Source: DATDOR01 sp035512695 (GTDB lineage: Bacteria; Chloroflexota; Anaerolineae; Anaerolineales; JABWBV01). Taken from it: 50,899 bases of DNA. Location of the stretch: contig DATKDL010000021.1 of NCBI GenBank assembly GCA_035512695.1, forward strand, positions 1 to 50,899, given 5' to 3'. The position numbers and the translations under genes were made by a program. The notes under the pieces were generated by a model. The model was not told where the DNA came from and did no database searches. It was given only the letters and a program-made list of their open reading frames with translations. Positions 40,395-47,846 of the stretch are shown one piece after another. Each line of letters begins with the position of its first letter. Within the stretch, counting starts at the first letter, position 1.

Positions 40395-41257
40395 GCTTTA
40401 ACCTGGGACCATTCACCATTCACTGGTACGGCGTCATCCTGATGACGGGGGCCGTCGCGGCCGCATTCATGACCGCCGCCCTGGCGCGCCGCTGGCGGGA
40501 AGACCCGGACAAGGTCTGGGACGCGCTGACCTGGGTCCTGATCGGCGGTGTGGTCGGCGCCCGGATCTGGCATATCCTGACTCCGCCACCCTCGAACATC
40601 GCCCAGGGACTGACCACGCGATATTACCTGACCCATCCGCTGGACGCGATCGCCGTCTGGGAGGGTGGGCTCGGACTGGTCGGCGCCGTTTTCGGCGGTG
40701 GGCTGGCGCTGTATTTATTCACCCGCAGGCAGAAACTGAGCTTCCCACGATGGGCGGACATCGCAGCCCCGGGGGTCGCCCTCGGGCAGGCCATCGGGCG
40801 GTGGGGGAACTTCATCAACCAGGAGATCTACGGGGCGCCGACCACCTTGCCCTGGGCGATCGAGATCGACCCAATCAACCGCGTCGCAGGTTTCGAACAG
40901 TTCTCGACCTTCCACCCGCTGTTCCTTTACGAATCACTCTGGAACCTGGCGAACATGTTCCTGCTGCTCTGGCTCGGCCGCAGGTTTGCCGACCGGCTGC
41001 GAGACGGAGATATTTTCCTCATTTATCTGATCACCTACCCGATCGGCCGGTTCTGGATGGAATTCCTGCGGCTGGACTCTTCGATGGTGGCCGGCATCAA
41101 CGCGAACCAGTGGCTGATGGTCGTCATCGTCGCGGCCGCCGGGCTGCTGCTGTGGCGCCGGCACCAGGGAGATGGGTGGCAGACCAAAGCCGAAGTGACG
41201 CAGGAAAACCGGGCGCAGCGGAAATCCCGGAAGTTCCAGAGAGCGGTGAAGAATTGA
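40391..41257 (+). CDS. lgt: Prolipoprotein diacylglyceryl transferase paralogue 2 (canonical signature)
   Basis: 288 residues from ATG 40391, overlapping the previous stop by 4 nt. FTIHWYGVILMTGAVAA, GGVVGARIWHIL, WEGGLGLVGAVFGGG, then the intact GQAIGRWGNFINQEIYG with the essential Arg, and GRFWMEFLRLDS with the second conserved Arg. A basic C-terminal tail (RKSRKFQRAVKN) follows the last helix. The canonical signature makes it the more likely housekeeping Lgt of the two. The stop lies within a 17-bp hairpin (41252-41289). Confidence 0.92.
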   Translation: MSFNLGPFTIHWYGVILMTGAVAAAFMTAALARRWREDPDKVWDALTWVLIGGVVGARIWHILTPPPSNIAQGLTTRYYLTHPLDAIAVWEGGLGLVGAVFGGGLALYLFTRRQKLSFPRWADIAAPGVALGQAIGRWGNFINQEIYGAPTTLPWAIEIDPINRVAGFEQFSTFHPLFLYESLWNLANMFLLLWLGRRFADRLRDGDIFLIYLITYPIGRFWMEFLRLDSSMVAGINANQWLMVVIVAAAGLLLWRRHQGDGWQTKAEVTQENRAQRKSRKFQRAVKN

Positions 41258-41289
41258 ACGGGGTGCGGGCTTCCGCACCCCGTTCAATT
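41252..41289 (+). terminator. 17-bp hairpin containing the lgt stop codon
   Basis: Arms 41252-41268 and 41273-41289 are exact complements (two further pairs with one G-T outside), loop gctt, T-rich end. The TGA stop (41255-41257) lies in the left arm. Confidence 0.85.
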
Positions 41290-41303
41290 TTCCAAGCGTT
41301 AAA

Positions 41304-42242
41304 TTGATCCGGACCCAAGATCTCACCAAAAAATTCGATCGTTTCCTGGCAGTCGACCGGGTCAACCTGACCGTCGGAGCCGGTGAAGTGCTGGCCCTGC
41401 TCGGCCCCAATGGGGCCGGGAAGACGACGACCGTCCGGATGCTGACCTCGGTCCTGGCCCCGACTTCCGGTTCGGCCGTCGTGGCCGGGTACAATGTCGT
41501 CGAGGAAGCGGCCAGGGTGCGGGCTTCCGTCGGCGTGCTGACCGAGAACCATGGTCTTTACAACCGCATGCCGGCCGGCGATTACCTGGATTTCTTTGGC
41601 CAGATTTATCGGATCGAACCCGATGAACGCCGCAAGCGGATCGACCACCTGCTCGGCAATTTCGGACTGGCGGATGACCGCCACCGGCGGATCGGCGAAT
41701 ATTCCAAGGGCATGCGTCAGAAACTGTCCCTGGCGCGGGCCTTGCTCCACCGCCCGCCGGTCCTCCTGCTCGACGAACCGACCTCCGCTATGGACCCGGA
41801 GAGCGCCCGGCTGGTCCGGGACGCGATCACCGAGCTGCGCACGGGTGAACGCGCCATCGTCATCTGCACCCACAACCTGGTCGAGGCAGAACAGCTCGCG
41901 GACCGGATCGCCATCATCCGGAAAGGCGTCATCATCGCCGGCGGGACCCCGGCCGAGCTCAAAGACGCTTTCCTCGGCCCGCCGGAATTCGAAGCGCGCA
42001 CCCTCGACCGGCTGAACGGTACTCGCTTCGACCTCCCGGACGGGGTCGCCGTAACGGAGACCGGGGAGGACTGGTTCCGTTTTTCGTCGACCGAGGGCGA
42101 GCGGGCCAACCCGGCGACGCTCCAGCTCCTGCTCGCCCAGGGGGTGCGGGTGTCGGCGTTGAGGGAGGTCCCCCGCAGCCTGGAAGAGGTCTATTTGATG
42201 GTCATGCGCCGGGCGAACGGGGAGGCGCGGCCCGATGCTTGA
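41304..42242 (+). CDS. ABC transporter ATP-binding protein (NatA/drug-export type)
   Basis: 312 residues from TTG 41304 (IRTQDLTKKFDRFLAVDRV); no ATG or clear ribosome-binding site is available nearer. Walker A LGPNGAGKTTT, signature YSKGMRQKLSLARAL, Walker B VLLLDEPTSAMDP and H-loop THNLVEAE are complete. The C-terminal ~80 residues are the accessory region seen in ABC-2 exporter ATPases. It overlaps the permease gene by 8 nt and pairs with it as a two-component efflux system; the cargo is unknown. Confidence 0.9.
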   Translation: MIRTQDLTKKFDRFLAVDRVNLTVGAGEVLALLGPNGAGKTTTVRMLTSVLAPTSGSAVVAGYNVVEEAARVRASVGVLTENHGLYNRMPAGDYLDFFGQIYRIEPDERRKRIDHLLGNFGLADDRHRRIGEYSKGMRQKLSLARALLHRPPVLLLDEPTSAMDPESARLVRDAITELRTGERAIVICTHNLVEAEQLADRIAIIRKGVIIAGGTPAELKDAFLGPPEFEARTLDRLNGTRFDLPDGVAVTETGEDWFRFSSTEGERANPATLQLLLAQGVRVSALREVPRSLEEVYLMVMRRANGEARPDA

Positions 42243-43656
42243 GAACCTGCGGCCCGCCCTGATCATCACCCGGCGCGAGATCCGCGACCAGTTCCGCGAC
42301 TGGCGGATCGTGATCCCCATCCTCGTCCTGACGCTCGTGTTCCCGGCGATCATGAACTTCACCGCCCGCCGGGCGACCGAGTTCGTCGGCCGGTTCGGAG
42401 CCGAGGTCATCGGCGACCGGCTGATCCCGTTCTTGCTCATGGTGGTCGGGTTCTTCCCGATCTCGATCTCGATGGTGATCGCCCTGGAGAGCTTCGTGGG
42501 GGAGAAGGAGCGCCGCAGTATCGAACCGCTGCTGGCGAGCCCGCTCACAGACTGGCATCTTTATTTGGGCAAGCTGCTGGCCGTCGTATTCCCCCCACTG
42601 GCGGCCAGTTATCTCGGGATCGGAGTTTACCTGTTCGGAGTGTACCGGCAGATCGGCTGGACCCCGGAGCCGGTCCTCATGATCCAGATCCTGCTGCTGA
42701 CCTTCGTCCAGGCGCTGGTGATGGTCGCCGGGGCGGTCGTGATCTCGACCCAGGCCACCTCGGTTCGGGCGGCCAACCTGCTGGCTTCGTTCATCATTAT
42801 CCCGATGGCGTTTCTGATCCAGGGCGAAAGCATGGTCATGTTCTGGGGCCAATATGATGCCCTGTGGCCGGTCGTCTTCGGGCTGGCCGTGCTGGCGGCC
42901 GTCCTGGTCCGGACCGGGATCTCGCATTTCAACCGCGAGGAGATGCTCGGCCGTGAACTCGATGCTCTGAACCTGAAGGGCGCATGGATATCCTTCCGCA
43001 ATGCCTTCACCGGCGAGGCGCCCTCGATCCGGGAATGGTACCGGCTGCAGGCTTTCCCGGCAGTGAAGCGGCTTCGCAATCCGGCGCTGCTGACCGGGCT
43101 GCTGATGGCGGCTGCGGTCTGGATCGGGGTGGATCTGGCTGCCGATTTCCCGCTTCCCGCGACGCTCCTGGACGTTTCCAATCTGCGATTAGAGACCTTC
43201 TCGCGGCTGGGAAACATCAGCCTGATGAGCCCTTCCGGGGTCCTCGTGATCTGGCTGCACAACCTGCGGGTCGTGCTGCTGGCGCTTCTGCTGGGGGCGT
43301 TCTCGTTCAGTGTTTTCGGGCTGCTGATCGTCATGCTGCCGCTCGTACTGGTGGGGTATTTTGCCGCGGCTTTTGCAGGGGCGGGGATCTCGCCGGGTCT
43401 GTTTGCGGCTGCGTTCGTCCTCCCGCACGGGATCCTCGAGATCCCCGCGCTGCTGCTGGCCGGGGCCGGGATCCTGCAAATCGGCGCCCGGATCGTCGCC
43501 CCATCGCAGGGCCGCTCGATCGGGGAGGTCTTCCTTCAGAGCCTGGCCGAATGGTGCCGGGTGCTGGTCGGTTTCGTCGTCCCCCTGCTTCTGGCCGCGG
43601 CGGTACTTGAGGTGTTTGTGACTCCCAACGTCGCTGTCAGGTTGTTGGGGGGGTGA
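42235..43656 (+). CDS. ABC-2-type transporter permease
   Basis: 473 residues, translationally coupled to the ATPase gene (8-nt overlap). N-terminal cytoplasmic ITRREIRDQFRDWRIVIPILVLTLVFP leads into helix 1, a large loop (~37-60) follows, then FVGEKERRSIEPLLASPLTDWHLYLGKLLA, the coupling motif of NatB-like ABC-2 permeases. About ten to twelve hydrophobic helices; the second half (from ~265) adds an extra bundle not found in minimal ABC-2 subunits (VIWLHNLRVVLLALLLGAFSF). It resembles the stage-II-sporulation-M (SpoIIM)-like membrane domain, so this could be an ABC-2/SpoIIM fusion. Confidence 0.85.
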   Translation: MLENLRPALIITRREIRDQFRDWRIVIPILVLTLVFPAIMNFTARRATEFVGRFGAEVIGDRLIPFLLMVVGFFPISISMVIALESFVGEKERRSIEPLLASPLTDWHLYLGKLLAVVFPPLAASYLGIGVYLFGVYRQIGWTPEPVLMIQILLLTFVQALVMVAGAVVISTQATSVRAANLLASFIIIPMAFLIQGESMVMFWGQYDALWPVVFGLAVLAAVLVRTGISHFNREEMLGRELDALNLKGAWISFRNAFTGEAPSIREWYRLQAFPAVKRLRNPALLTGLLMAAAVWIGVDLAADFPLPATLLDVSNLRLETFSRLGNISLMSPSGVLVIWLHNLRVVLLALLLGAFSFSVFGLLIVMLPLVLVGYFAAAFAGAGISPGLFAAAFVLPHGILEIPALLLAGAGILQIGARIVAPSQGRSIGEVFLQSLAEWCRVLVGFVVPLLLAAAVLEVFVTPNVAVRLLGG

Positions 43657-43659
43657 AGA

Positions 43660-44175
43660 TCACCACCCGGAAATAAAATTTCCCCACTCCTCATTATATT
43701 TGAGGTACTTCCCGAAGATATAATCGGCCGTCGCCGGGGGGTTGATCGGCCTGGTGCGAGGGCGCATCTTGGATTGCTCGATGGTGCGGCCGCCCTTGCG
43801 CAGGTTGCAGGTCGGACAGGCGGTCACCAGGTTCTCCCAGGTGTGCAGGCCGCCCAGGTGGCGCGGGACGACGTGGTCCAGCGTCGGCCGGGCCGGCCGG
43901 TCCCCGCAGTACTGGCAGGTGTATGCATCCCGCCGGAAGATCTCCTGTTTGTTGAGCTTGACGACCGGGCGCGGCCGTTTGACCATATAGGACAGCCGGA
44001 TGATCGATGGGCAGGGATAATGCTCCCGAACGGTGTGGACGTAACCCCGTCCATTCAGTACGAGCGTGGCCTTATCGTCCATGATCAGCCCCACCGCGCG
44101 CCGAACGTTGCAAACGTTGATCGGCGCAAAGTTCGCATTGAGAACCAGGACCGGGGCGGACAGGATCGCACTCAC
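43660..44175 (-). CDS. HNH endonuclease-domain protein
   Basis: 171 residues from GTG 44175. APVLVLNANFAPINVCNVRRAVGLIMDDKATLVL is the conserved N-terminus of the stand-alone HNH family; the nuclease core is YTCQYCGDRPARPTLDHVVPR, HTWENLVTACPTCNLRKGG, with four Cys binding structural zinc and the D-H / N / C-x2-CN metal site. The widespread family has a poorly known cellular role; it is not in a restriction or phage context here. A consensus TATAAT on the minus strand (44188-44183) ends 7 nt before the GTG, making the mRNA leaderless. It converges on the ABC permease with only 3 nt between stops. Confidence 0.9.
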   Translation of the reverse strand: MSAILSAPVLVLNANFAPINVCNVRRAVGLIMDDKATLVLNGRGYVHTVREHYPCPSIIRLSYMVKRPRPVVKLNKQEIFRRDAYTCQYCGDRPARPTLDHVVPRHLGGLHTWENLVTACPTCNLRKGGRTIEQSKMRPRTRPINPPATADYIFGKYLKYNEEWGNFISGW

Positions 44176-44182
44176 GGCGGCA

Positions 44183-44212
44183 ATTATAGCATAGCGGTTC
44201 CGGTGATATAAT
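44183..44212. promoter_or_regulatory. Back-to-back overlapping promoters of the HNH and PH-like genes
   Basis: ATTATA (44183-44188, minus-strand TATAAT) and TATAAT (44207-44212, plus strand) bound a 30-bp near-palindrome. Each -10 overlaps the position of the other promoter's -35 (17-base spacing; TTATAG and TTATAT). Each -10 is followed by exactly 7 nt and the start codon (GTG 44175, ATG 44220). The two genes therefore probably compete for polymerase and both make leaderless mRNAs. Confidence 0.6.
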
Positions 44213-44219
44213 CGCCTCC

Positions 44220-44741
44220 ATGCCCGAATCGAGCGCCGCAGAAGCGTTCAAACCAGCCCTCCTGTCCCGGCGGGTCGAACTCCTGACCTGGCTGGTTGCC
44301 GCCGTCCTGTTCGTCACCTGGTGGCTGCTCCAGGCCAACCAGGCCGACTTTTCCGGGACCGCCGTCATGCTTTTCGCCTTCACCCTGTTCGCCGCCTCCG
44401 GGATCTCGCTGAGCGGCTGGATGGATCGGAGGTCGTCGATCCGGCTGGACGGCGGCGGCGTTTTCTTCGAGAATGGGCTGCGCCGGGTCGCATTGAAATG
44501 GGACGAAATCGAGCAGATCCGGGTCCTCAGCGCCCAGGCCGGCTCGAAAAGGGTGCAGGTTTTGGGGCCGCGCGTGTTCTTCGAGTTCCGGACCCTGGCC
44601 CGCCTCAGCTTAAATGGCAAAGATCGCGGCACTTCGGGCTACGCGGAAGGTGAACGGATCCTGGGGACGCTGCTGGAAAAGACCGGGCTGGCCGAGAGCG
44701 ATTCGTCGGCCTCGTACGTCTATTACGCCCGGGGATCGTAG
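44220..44741 (+). CDS. Two-helix membrane protein with PH-like domain
   Basis: 173 residues. Two helices (LLTWLVAAVLFVTWWLLQA, GTAVMLFAFTLFAASGISLSGW), then a ~90-residue beta-rich region: IRLDGGGVFFENGLRRVALKWDEIEQIRVLSAQ...VQVLGPRVFFEFRT, which is the pattern of bacterial PH domains (b-PH: a strand with ENGLRR, W-DEI-I). The C-terminal half repeats GERILGTLLEKTGLAE. Function unknown; such proteins are often regulators at the inner membrane. Leaderless-type start (TATAAT-N7-ATG). A 12-bp hairpin follows the stop. Confidence 0.72.
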   Translation: MPESSAAEAFKPALLSRRVELLTWLVAAVLFVTWWLLQANQADFSGTAVMLFAFTLFAASGISLSGWMDRRSSIRLDGGGVFFENGLRRVALKWDEIEQIRVLSAQAGSKRVQVLGPRVFFEFRTLARLSLNGKDRGTSGYAEGERILGTLLEKTGLAESDSSASYVYYARGS

Positions 44742-44764
44742 CATTTGCGGTGAGTGCAGAAACG

Positions 44765-44790
44765 AAAATGCCCTCGCCCGAGGGCATTTT
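44765..44790 (+). terminator. Ordinary-length terminator upstream of tyrS
   Basis: AAAATGCCCTC / GAGGGCATTTT, an 11-bp stem followed by T5. It ends the PH-like transcript and stands 31 nt before the tyrS start. No T-box elements (specifier loop, TGGN T-box sequence) are seen in this short leader. Confidence 0.8.
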
Positions 44791-44821
44791 TGATATCCGT
44801 GAAAACCAGATGGAGACCGCC

Positions 44822-46036
44822 ATGGACATAGATCAACAAGTCGAATACCTCATGCAGGGCACCCACTACGGCGACGACACGCTGAAGGCGAACATGGCTG
44901 GTGAACTGCGCCTCCGCCTGATCGAAGCACAGAACCGGGGCCGGCCGCTGCGGGTGTACTGCGGCTTTGACCCGACCTCGGCGGACCTGCACCTCGGGCA
45001 CACCGTCCCGATGCGCAAACTCCGGCAGTTCCAGGAACTGGGCCATGTCGTCATCTTCCTGATCGGGAACTACACCTCGCTCATCGGGGACCCGTCCGAC
45101 CAGGATAAACTTCGGCCGCAGCTGACCGCCGAACAGGTCGCCGAGAACGGCCGGACCTACGCTCAGCAGGCTTTCAAGGTCCTCGACCCCGAGAAAACGC
45201 AGATCCAATCCAACGGCACCTGGCTTTCGGAACTTTCATTTGCGGAACTGATCCGGCTGGCCTCCAATTTCACCGTCCAGCAGTTCCTGGCCCGGGAGAA
45301 TTTCGCCAAACGCATCGAAAAGGGCGACCCGATCTATCTGCACGAGACGTTCTACTCCCTGATGCAAGGCTACGATGCCTACGCCCTGGATTGCGACGTC
45401 CAGGTCGGCGGGACCGACCAGCTCTTCAACATCGTCACCGCGGCGCGCAAACTGATGGCGTTCATGGGGAAGCAGCCGAACATCGGCATCATCCTGGACA
45501 TCCTCCCCGGGACCGACGGCGAGATCAAGATGTCCAAATCGCTCGGCAACCACATCCCTCTCCTGTCGACGCCCGAGGACATGTACGGAAAAGTGATGAG
45601 CGTCCCGGACAAGGCCATGCCTTACTACTTCCGGCTTTTGACCCGCTGGAAACCCGATGAGATCGATGCGAACGAGCACGGCCTGGCGAACGGAGACCTG
45701 CACCCGCGCGACGTCAAGATGAAGCTGGCCCACGAGATCGTGTCGATCTACCACAGCGCGGAGGAGGCGGACCGGGCGCAGGCGGAATTCGTCCGGATCT
45801 TCCAGCAGGGCAATGTCCCCAAGGAGATGGAGACCTTCCGGTTCGAAGCAGAGATGACGGTTCTCGATGTGCTGGCGGCCGCCGGGCTGGTCTCCAGCAA
45901 CAGCGACGGTCGCCGGATGGTGGACCAGGGTGCGGTCCGCCTGGACGGAGAGACGCTGAGCGACCCGCACGCGCCCTTCCCGGGGGAAGGGGTCCTTCAG
46001 GTAGGAAAACGGAAATTTATCCGAGTGGTACCCTGA
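44822..46036 (+). CDS. tyrS: Tyrosyl-tRNA synthetase
   Basis: 404 residues from ATG 44822 (GGAG 7-8 nt upstream); in-frame starts upstream lie before or in the terminator and are rejected. Class I signature HLGH in SADLHLGHTVPMRK (~57), DPTSADLH, tyrosine-binding Asp in QVGGTDQLFNI and KMSKS in GEIKMSKSLGNH (~237); the C-terminal S4 RNA-binding domain ends GVLQVGKRKFIRVVP. The active-site pattern (GFDPT, QGYDA) fits the TyrZ-like subclass. It charges tRNA-Tyr. The stop lies in a 25-bp hairpin shared with the convergent DUF2277 gene. Confidence 0.97.
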   Translation: MDIDQQVEYLMQGTHYGDDTLKANMAGELRLRLIEAQNRGRPLRVYCGFDPTSADLHLGHTVPMRKLRQFQELGHVVIFLIGNYTSLIGDPSDQDKLRPQLTAEQVAENGRTYAQQAFKVLDPEKTQIQSNGTWLSELSFAELIRLASNFTVQQFLARENFAKRIEKGDPIYLHETFYSLMQGYDAYALDCDVQVGGTDQLFNIVTAARKLMAFMGKQPNIGIILDILPGTDGEIKMSKSLGNHIPLLSTPEDMYGKVMSVPDKAMPYYFRLLTRWKPDEIDANEHGLANGDLHPRDVKMKLAHEIVSIYHSAEEADRAQAEFVRIFQQGNVPKEMETFRFEAEMTVLDVLAAAGLVSSNSDGRRMVDQGAVRLDGETLSDPHAPFPGEGVLQVGKRKFIRVVP

Positions 46037-46082
46037 GAAAAAGGGGCCGCCGGCGAAGCCGGCGGCCCCTTTTTCTCAGGGT
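46030..46082. terminator. 25-bp perfect hairpin shared by convergent tyrS and DUF2277 genes
   Basis: Arms 46030-46054 and 46058-46082 are exact complements, loop gaa. Read from either strand, the arm starts (A)CCCTGA: both genes end with the codons CCC-TGA at mirror positions (tyrS TGA 46034-46036, DUF2277 TGA 46078-46076). Confidence 0.92.
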
Positions 46083-46282
46083 CCTCTGACCACCAACCCC
46101 TCCAAAAGCCGCCTCGTGGCCGCTGCAATTTCCGAGACGGCCCGATCGTAAACCGCCTCATTCGCTTGAGACGGTTTCCGGAACCCCGAAACCTTTCGCA
46201 CGAACTGCAGCGCGGCGGCGTGCAGCTCCTCGTCCGTCGGCGGCCCTTCGGGGACGCGCAGTTGTTTGATCGATCGGCACAT
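46076..46282 (-). CDS. DUF2277-family small protein
   Basis: 68 residues from ATG 46282, preceded by GTGGAG at good spacing; the in-frame upstream extension lies in the neighbouring gene and is rejected. The sequence MCRSIKQLRVPEGPPTDEEL...ALQFVRKVSGFRKPSQANEA matches the DUF2277 pattern (Cys at position 2, conserved VRKVSG-KPS-N). Basic, helical, no signal peptide. DUF2277 has no established function; the VRKVSG(F/Y)-KPS segment suggests nucleic acid or helical protein binding, which is speculation. It lies directly downstream of mtnP, from which it is separated by a hairpin. Confidence 0.82.
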   Translation of the reverse strand: MCRSIKQLRVPEGPPTDEELHAAALQFVRKVSGFRKPSQANEAVYDRAVSEIAAATRRLLEGLVVRGP

Positions 46283-46292
46283 GGGAATCTCC

Positions 46293-46343
46293 ACGGAAAA
46301 CTGAAGGGGCTGCCGCACGGCGGCAGCCCCTTCAGTTTTCCGT
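46293..46343 (-). terminator. 24-bp perfect hairpin containing the mtnP stop codon
   Basis: Arms 46293-46316 and 46320-46343 are exact complements, loop acg. On the minus strand the first arm covers the last mtnP codons (GAA AAC TGA, stop 46334-46332), and the second arm ends 10 nt before the DUF2277 start. Confidence 0.88.
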
Positions 46344-47204
46344 AAAATATTTATCGACCAGCAGGCCGAGCCTCTTCCGGGTCTCCGGGGAGATCTTGTC
46401 GGGGTGGGTGGACAGCGAGGTCGAAAGGGTCGAGTCGCAGTCGCAGTCGCGCTCGGTCGGGAAGTTCGCGGCCAGGTTGCGCAGGGCATCCTGGGCGGCT
46501 TCGAGATTGGCGACCACGGTCTTGAAGACCAGGTCGGCGGTGACGGCTTCCTCCCCGGCGTGCCAGACGTCGTAGTCGGTCACGTGCGCCATGACGGCAT
46601 AGCACAGCTCGGCTTCTTTGGCCAGGAACGCTTCCGGCGAGGTCGTCATCCCGATGATCGACATACCCCAGGACCGGAAGGTGTGCGACTCGCCCCGGGT
46701 GGAGAAACGCGGTCCTTCGATCGTGATAAAGGTTCCGCCGGAGTGGACGCGCTTCCCGGTGGTGCGGGTCGCTTCGACGACGATCGCCGAAAGGTCCCGG
46801 CAGAACGGGTCGGCGACCGGGACGTGGGCGACCAGGCCGTCCGTGAAAAACGAACGTTTCCGGTCCTTTGTAAAATCGAAAAGCTGATCGGGGATGACGA
46901 TGTGTCCGGGCTCGTAGTCATCCCGCAGCGAACCGCAAGCGCTCACGCTCACGATCCGTTCGACGCCGATCGCCTTGAGGGCATAGATGTTGGCCCGGTA
47001 GTTGATCTCGGAGGGGGACAGGATGTGGCCTTCCCCATGCCGGGCCAGGAAAGCGACCCGGCGCCCGGCCAGCGAACCGATGATGATCGGCGAACTGGGG
47101 AGCCCAAAAGGCGTATCGACCTGGTGCGTTTCGACGTCCTCCAGGTCCGGCATCCCATACAGCCCGGAACCGCCGATGACGGCGAAGACTGGTTTTCGTG
47201 TCAT
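46332..47204 (-). CDS. mtnP: S-methyl-5'-thioadenosine phosphorylase
   Basis: 290 residues. AVIGGSGLYGMPDLEDV (phosphate loop), GRRVAFLARHGEGHILSPSEINYRANIYALKAIGV, SVSACGSLRDDYEPGHIVIPDQLFDFTKDR, and TFITIEGPRFSTRGES mark the MTAP subfamily of the trimeric PNP family (the IEGPRFSTRAES motif distinguishes it from guanosine/inosine PNPs). It phosphorolyses methylthioadenosine to adenine and methylthioribose-1-phosphate. No mtnA or other methionine-salvage genes are adjacent. AAAAGGA precedes ATG 47204. Its stop codon lies within a 24-bp hairpin. Confidence 0.95.
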   Translation of the reverse strand: MTRKPVFAVIGGSGLYGMPDLEDVETHQVDTPFGLPSSPIIIGSLAGRRVAFLARHGEGHILSPSEINYRANIYALKAIGVERIVSVSACGSLRDDYEPGHIVIPDQLFDFTKDRKRSFFTDGLVAHVPVADPFCRDLSAIVVEATRTTGKRVHSGGTFITIEGPRFSTRGESHTFRSWGMSIIGMTTSPEAFLAKEAELCYAVMAHVTDYDVWHAGEEAVTADLVFKTVVANLEAAQDALRNLAANFPTERDCDCDSTLSTSLSTHPDKISPETRKRLGLLVDKYFTEN

Positions 47205-47227
47205 TGCAAGTCCTTTTCAGCTTGATA

Positions 47228-47289
47228 CGAAAAGAGAGCGGGTGAGCGGTGGGGGCGCAACCCCTCACCGCTCACCCGCTCTCTTTTCG
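47228..47289 (-). terminator. 24-bp hairpin containing the FHA-gene stop codon
   Basis: Arms 47228-47251 and 47266-47289 are exact complements; a G-rich and C-rich inner part extends the stem by a few pairs. The FHA stop TGA (47274-47272) and the preceding codons are in the arm nearer the FHA gene; the other arm ends 23 nt upstream of mtnP. Confidence 0.85.
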
Positions 47290-47739
47290 GTCCTCGTTTT
47301 TCGGGGGATCGAAAAGATCCAGAAACCGGTCGATCGAGCCGACGTCGACGGCGTCTGTATGGCCGAGGGAGTCTTTTCGGGCCTGGGTGGGTTTTGAAAC
47401 CGATTTTCCCGCCCTGTCCAGCTTGCCTGGACCGGCGGTCAGTCCGTAAATGATCGGGACGCCGGCCAGGGAGATCACGTCCCCCGGGGAGAGCAGTCTT
47501 TCGCTGACCGGCTGGCCGTTGACGGAGGTCCCGGAAGTCGAGTTCAAATCGACGACCAGGTGTGCTTCGCCTACCCGGCGTATTTGAGCATGGTACCGGC
47601 TGACATGCGCGCTGCTCAGGACGACGTCGTTGTCCTCCATCCGCCCCAGGTTAGTGACCGGTTTGATGAGGGCGTAGATATCGGCGCCGTTGAGGATGAT
47701 AAAGGCTTTTTTGGGGGGAGAAGGTTGCGTGTTCGGCAC
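47272..47739 (-). CDS. Single-domain FHA protein
   Basis: 155 residues from GTG 47739 (MPNTQPSPPKKAFIILNGADIY); an in-frame upstream ATG at 47829 would pass through the promoter and is rejected. FHA core: VTNLGRMEDNDVVLSSAHVSRYHAQIRR (G-R and S-x2-H), LVVDLNSTSGTSVNG, SPGDVISLAGVPIIYG. It should bind phosphothreonine. The C-terminal ~45 residues are low complexity and Lys/Asp-rich, without a catalytic domain. TATAAT (47755-47750) lies 10 nt upstream of the start. A second FHA domain, fused to NERD, is encoded at 15.9 kb; no Ser/Thr kinase is in the window. Confidence 0.88.
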   Translation of the reverse strand: MPNTQPSPPKKAFIILNGADIYALIKPVTNLGRMEDNDVVLSSAHVSRYHAQIRRVGEAHLVVDLNSTSGTSVNGQPVSERLLSPGDVISLAGVPIIYGLTAGPGKLDRAGKSVSKPTQARKDSLGHTDAVDVGSIDRFLDLFDPPKNEDRKESG

Positions 47740-47831
47740 GGCAGCGCTAATTATAGACCAATGGATGGGAATTATGCCGAAAATGAAAAGCGTTTGCAGG
47801 CGCAGCTCGCTCACGCAACACATTTTCACCC

Positions 47832-47846
47832 TATAATGTTAACGTG
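47832..47846 (+). promoter_or_regulatory. Leaderless-type -10 box of the archease-rtcB operon
   Basis: Consensus TATAAT (47832-47837), six bases (gttaac), then GTG 47844. Confidence 0.55.

Noticed and set aside
39890..41257. 455-codon plus-strand frame covering the CDP-alcohol transferase and Lgt-2
   Set aside because: Only its 3' part (from ATG 40391) encodes Lgt; the upstream part is an out-of-frame read of the transferase gene.
44742..44821. T-box leader of tyrS
   Set aside because: The leader is too short and has only a simple 11-bp terminator hairpin for the preceding gene.
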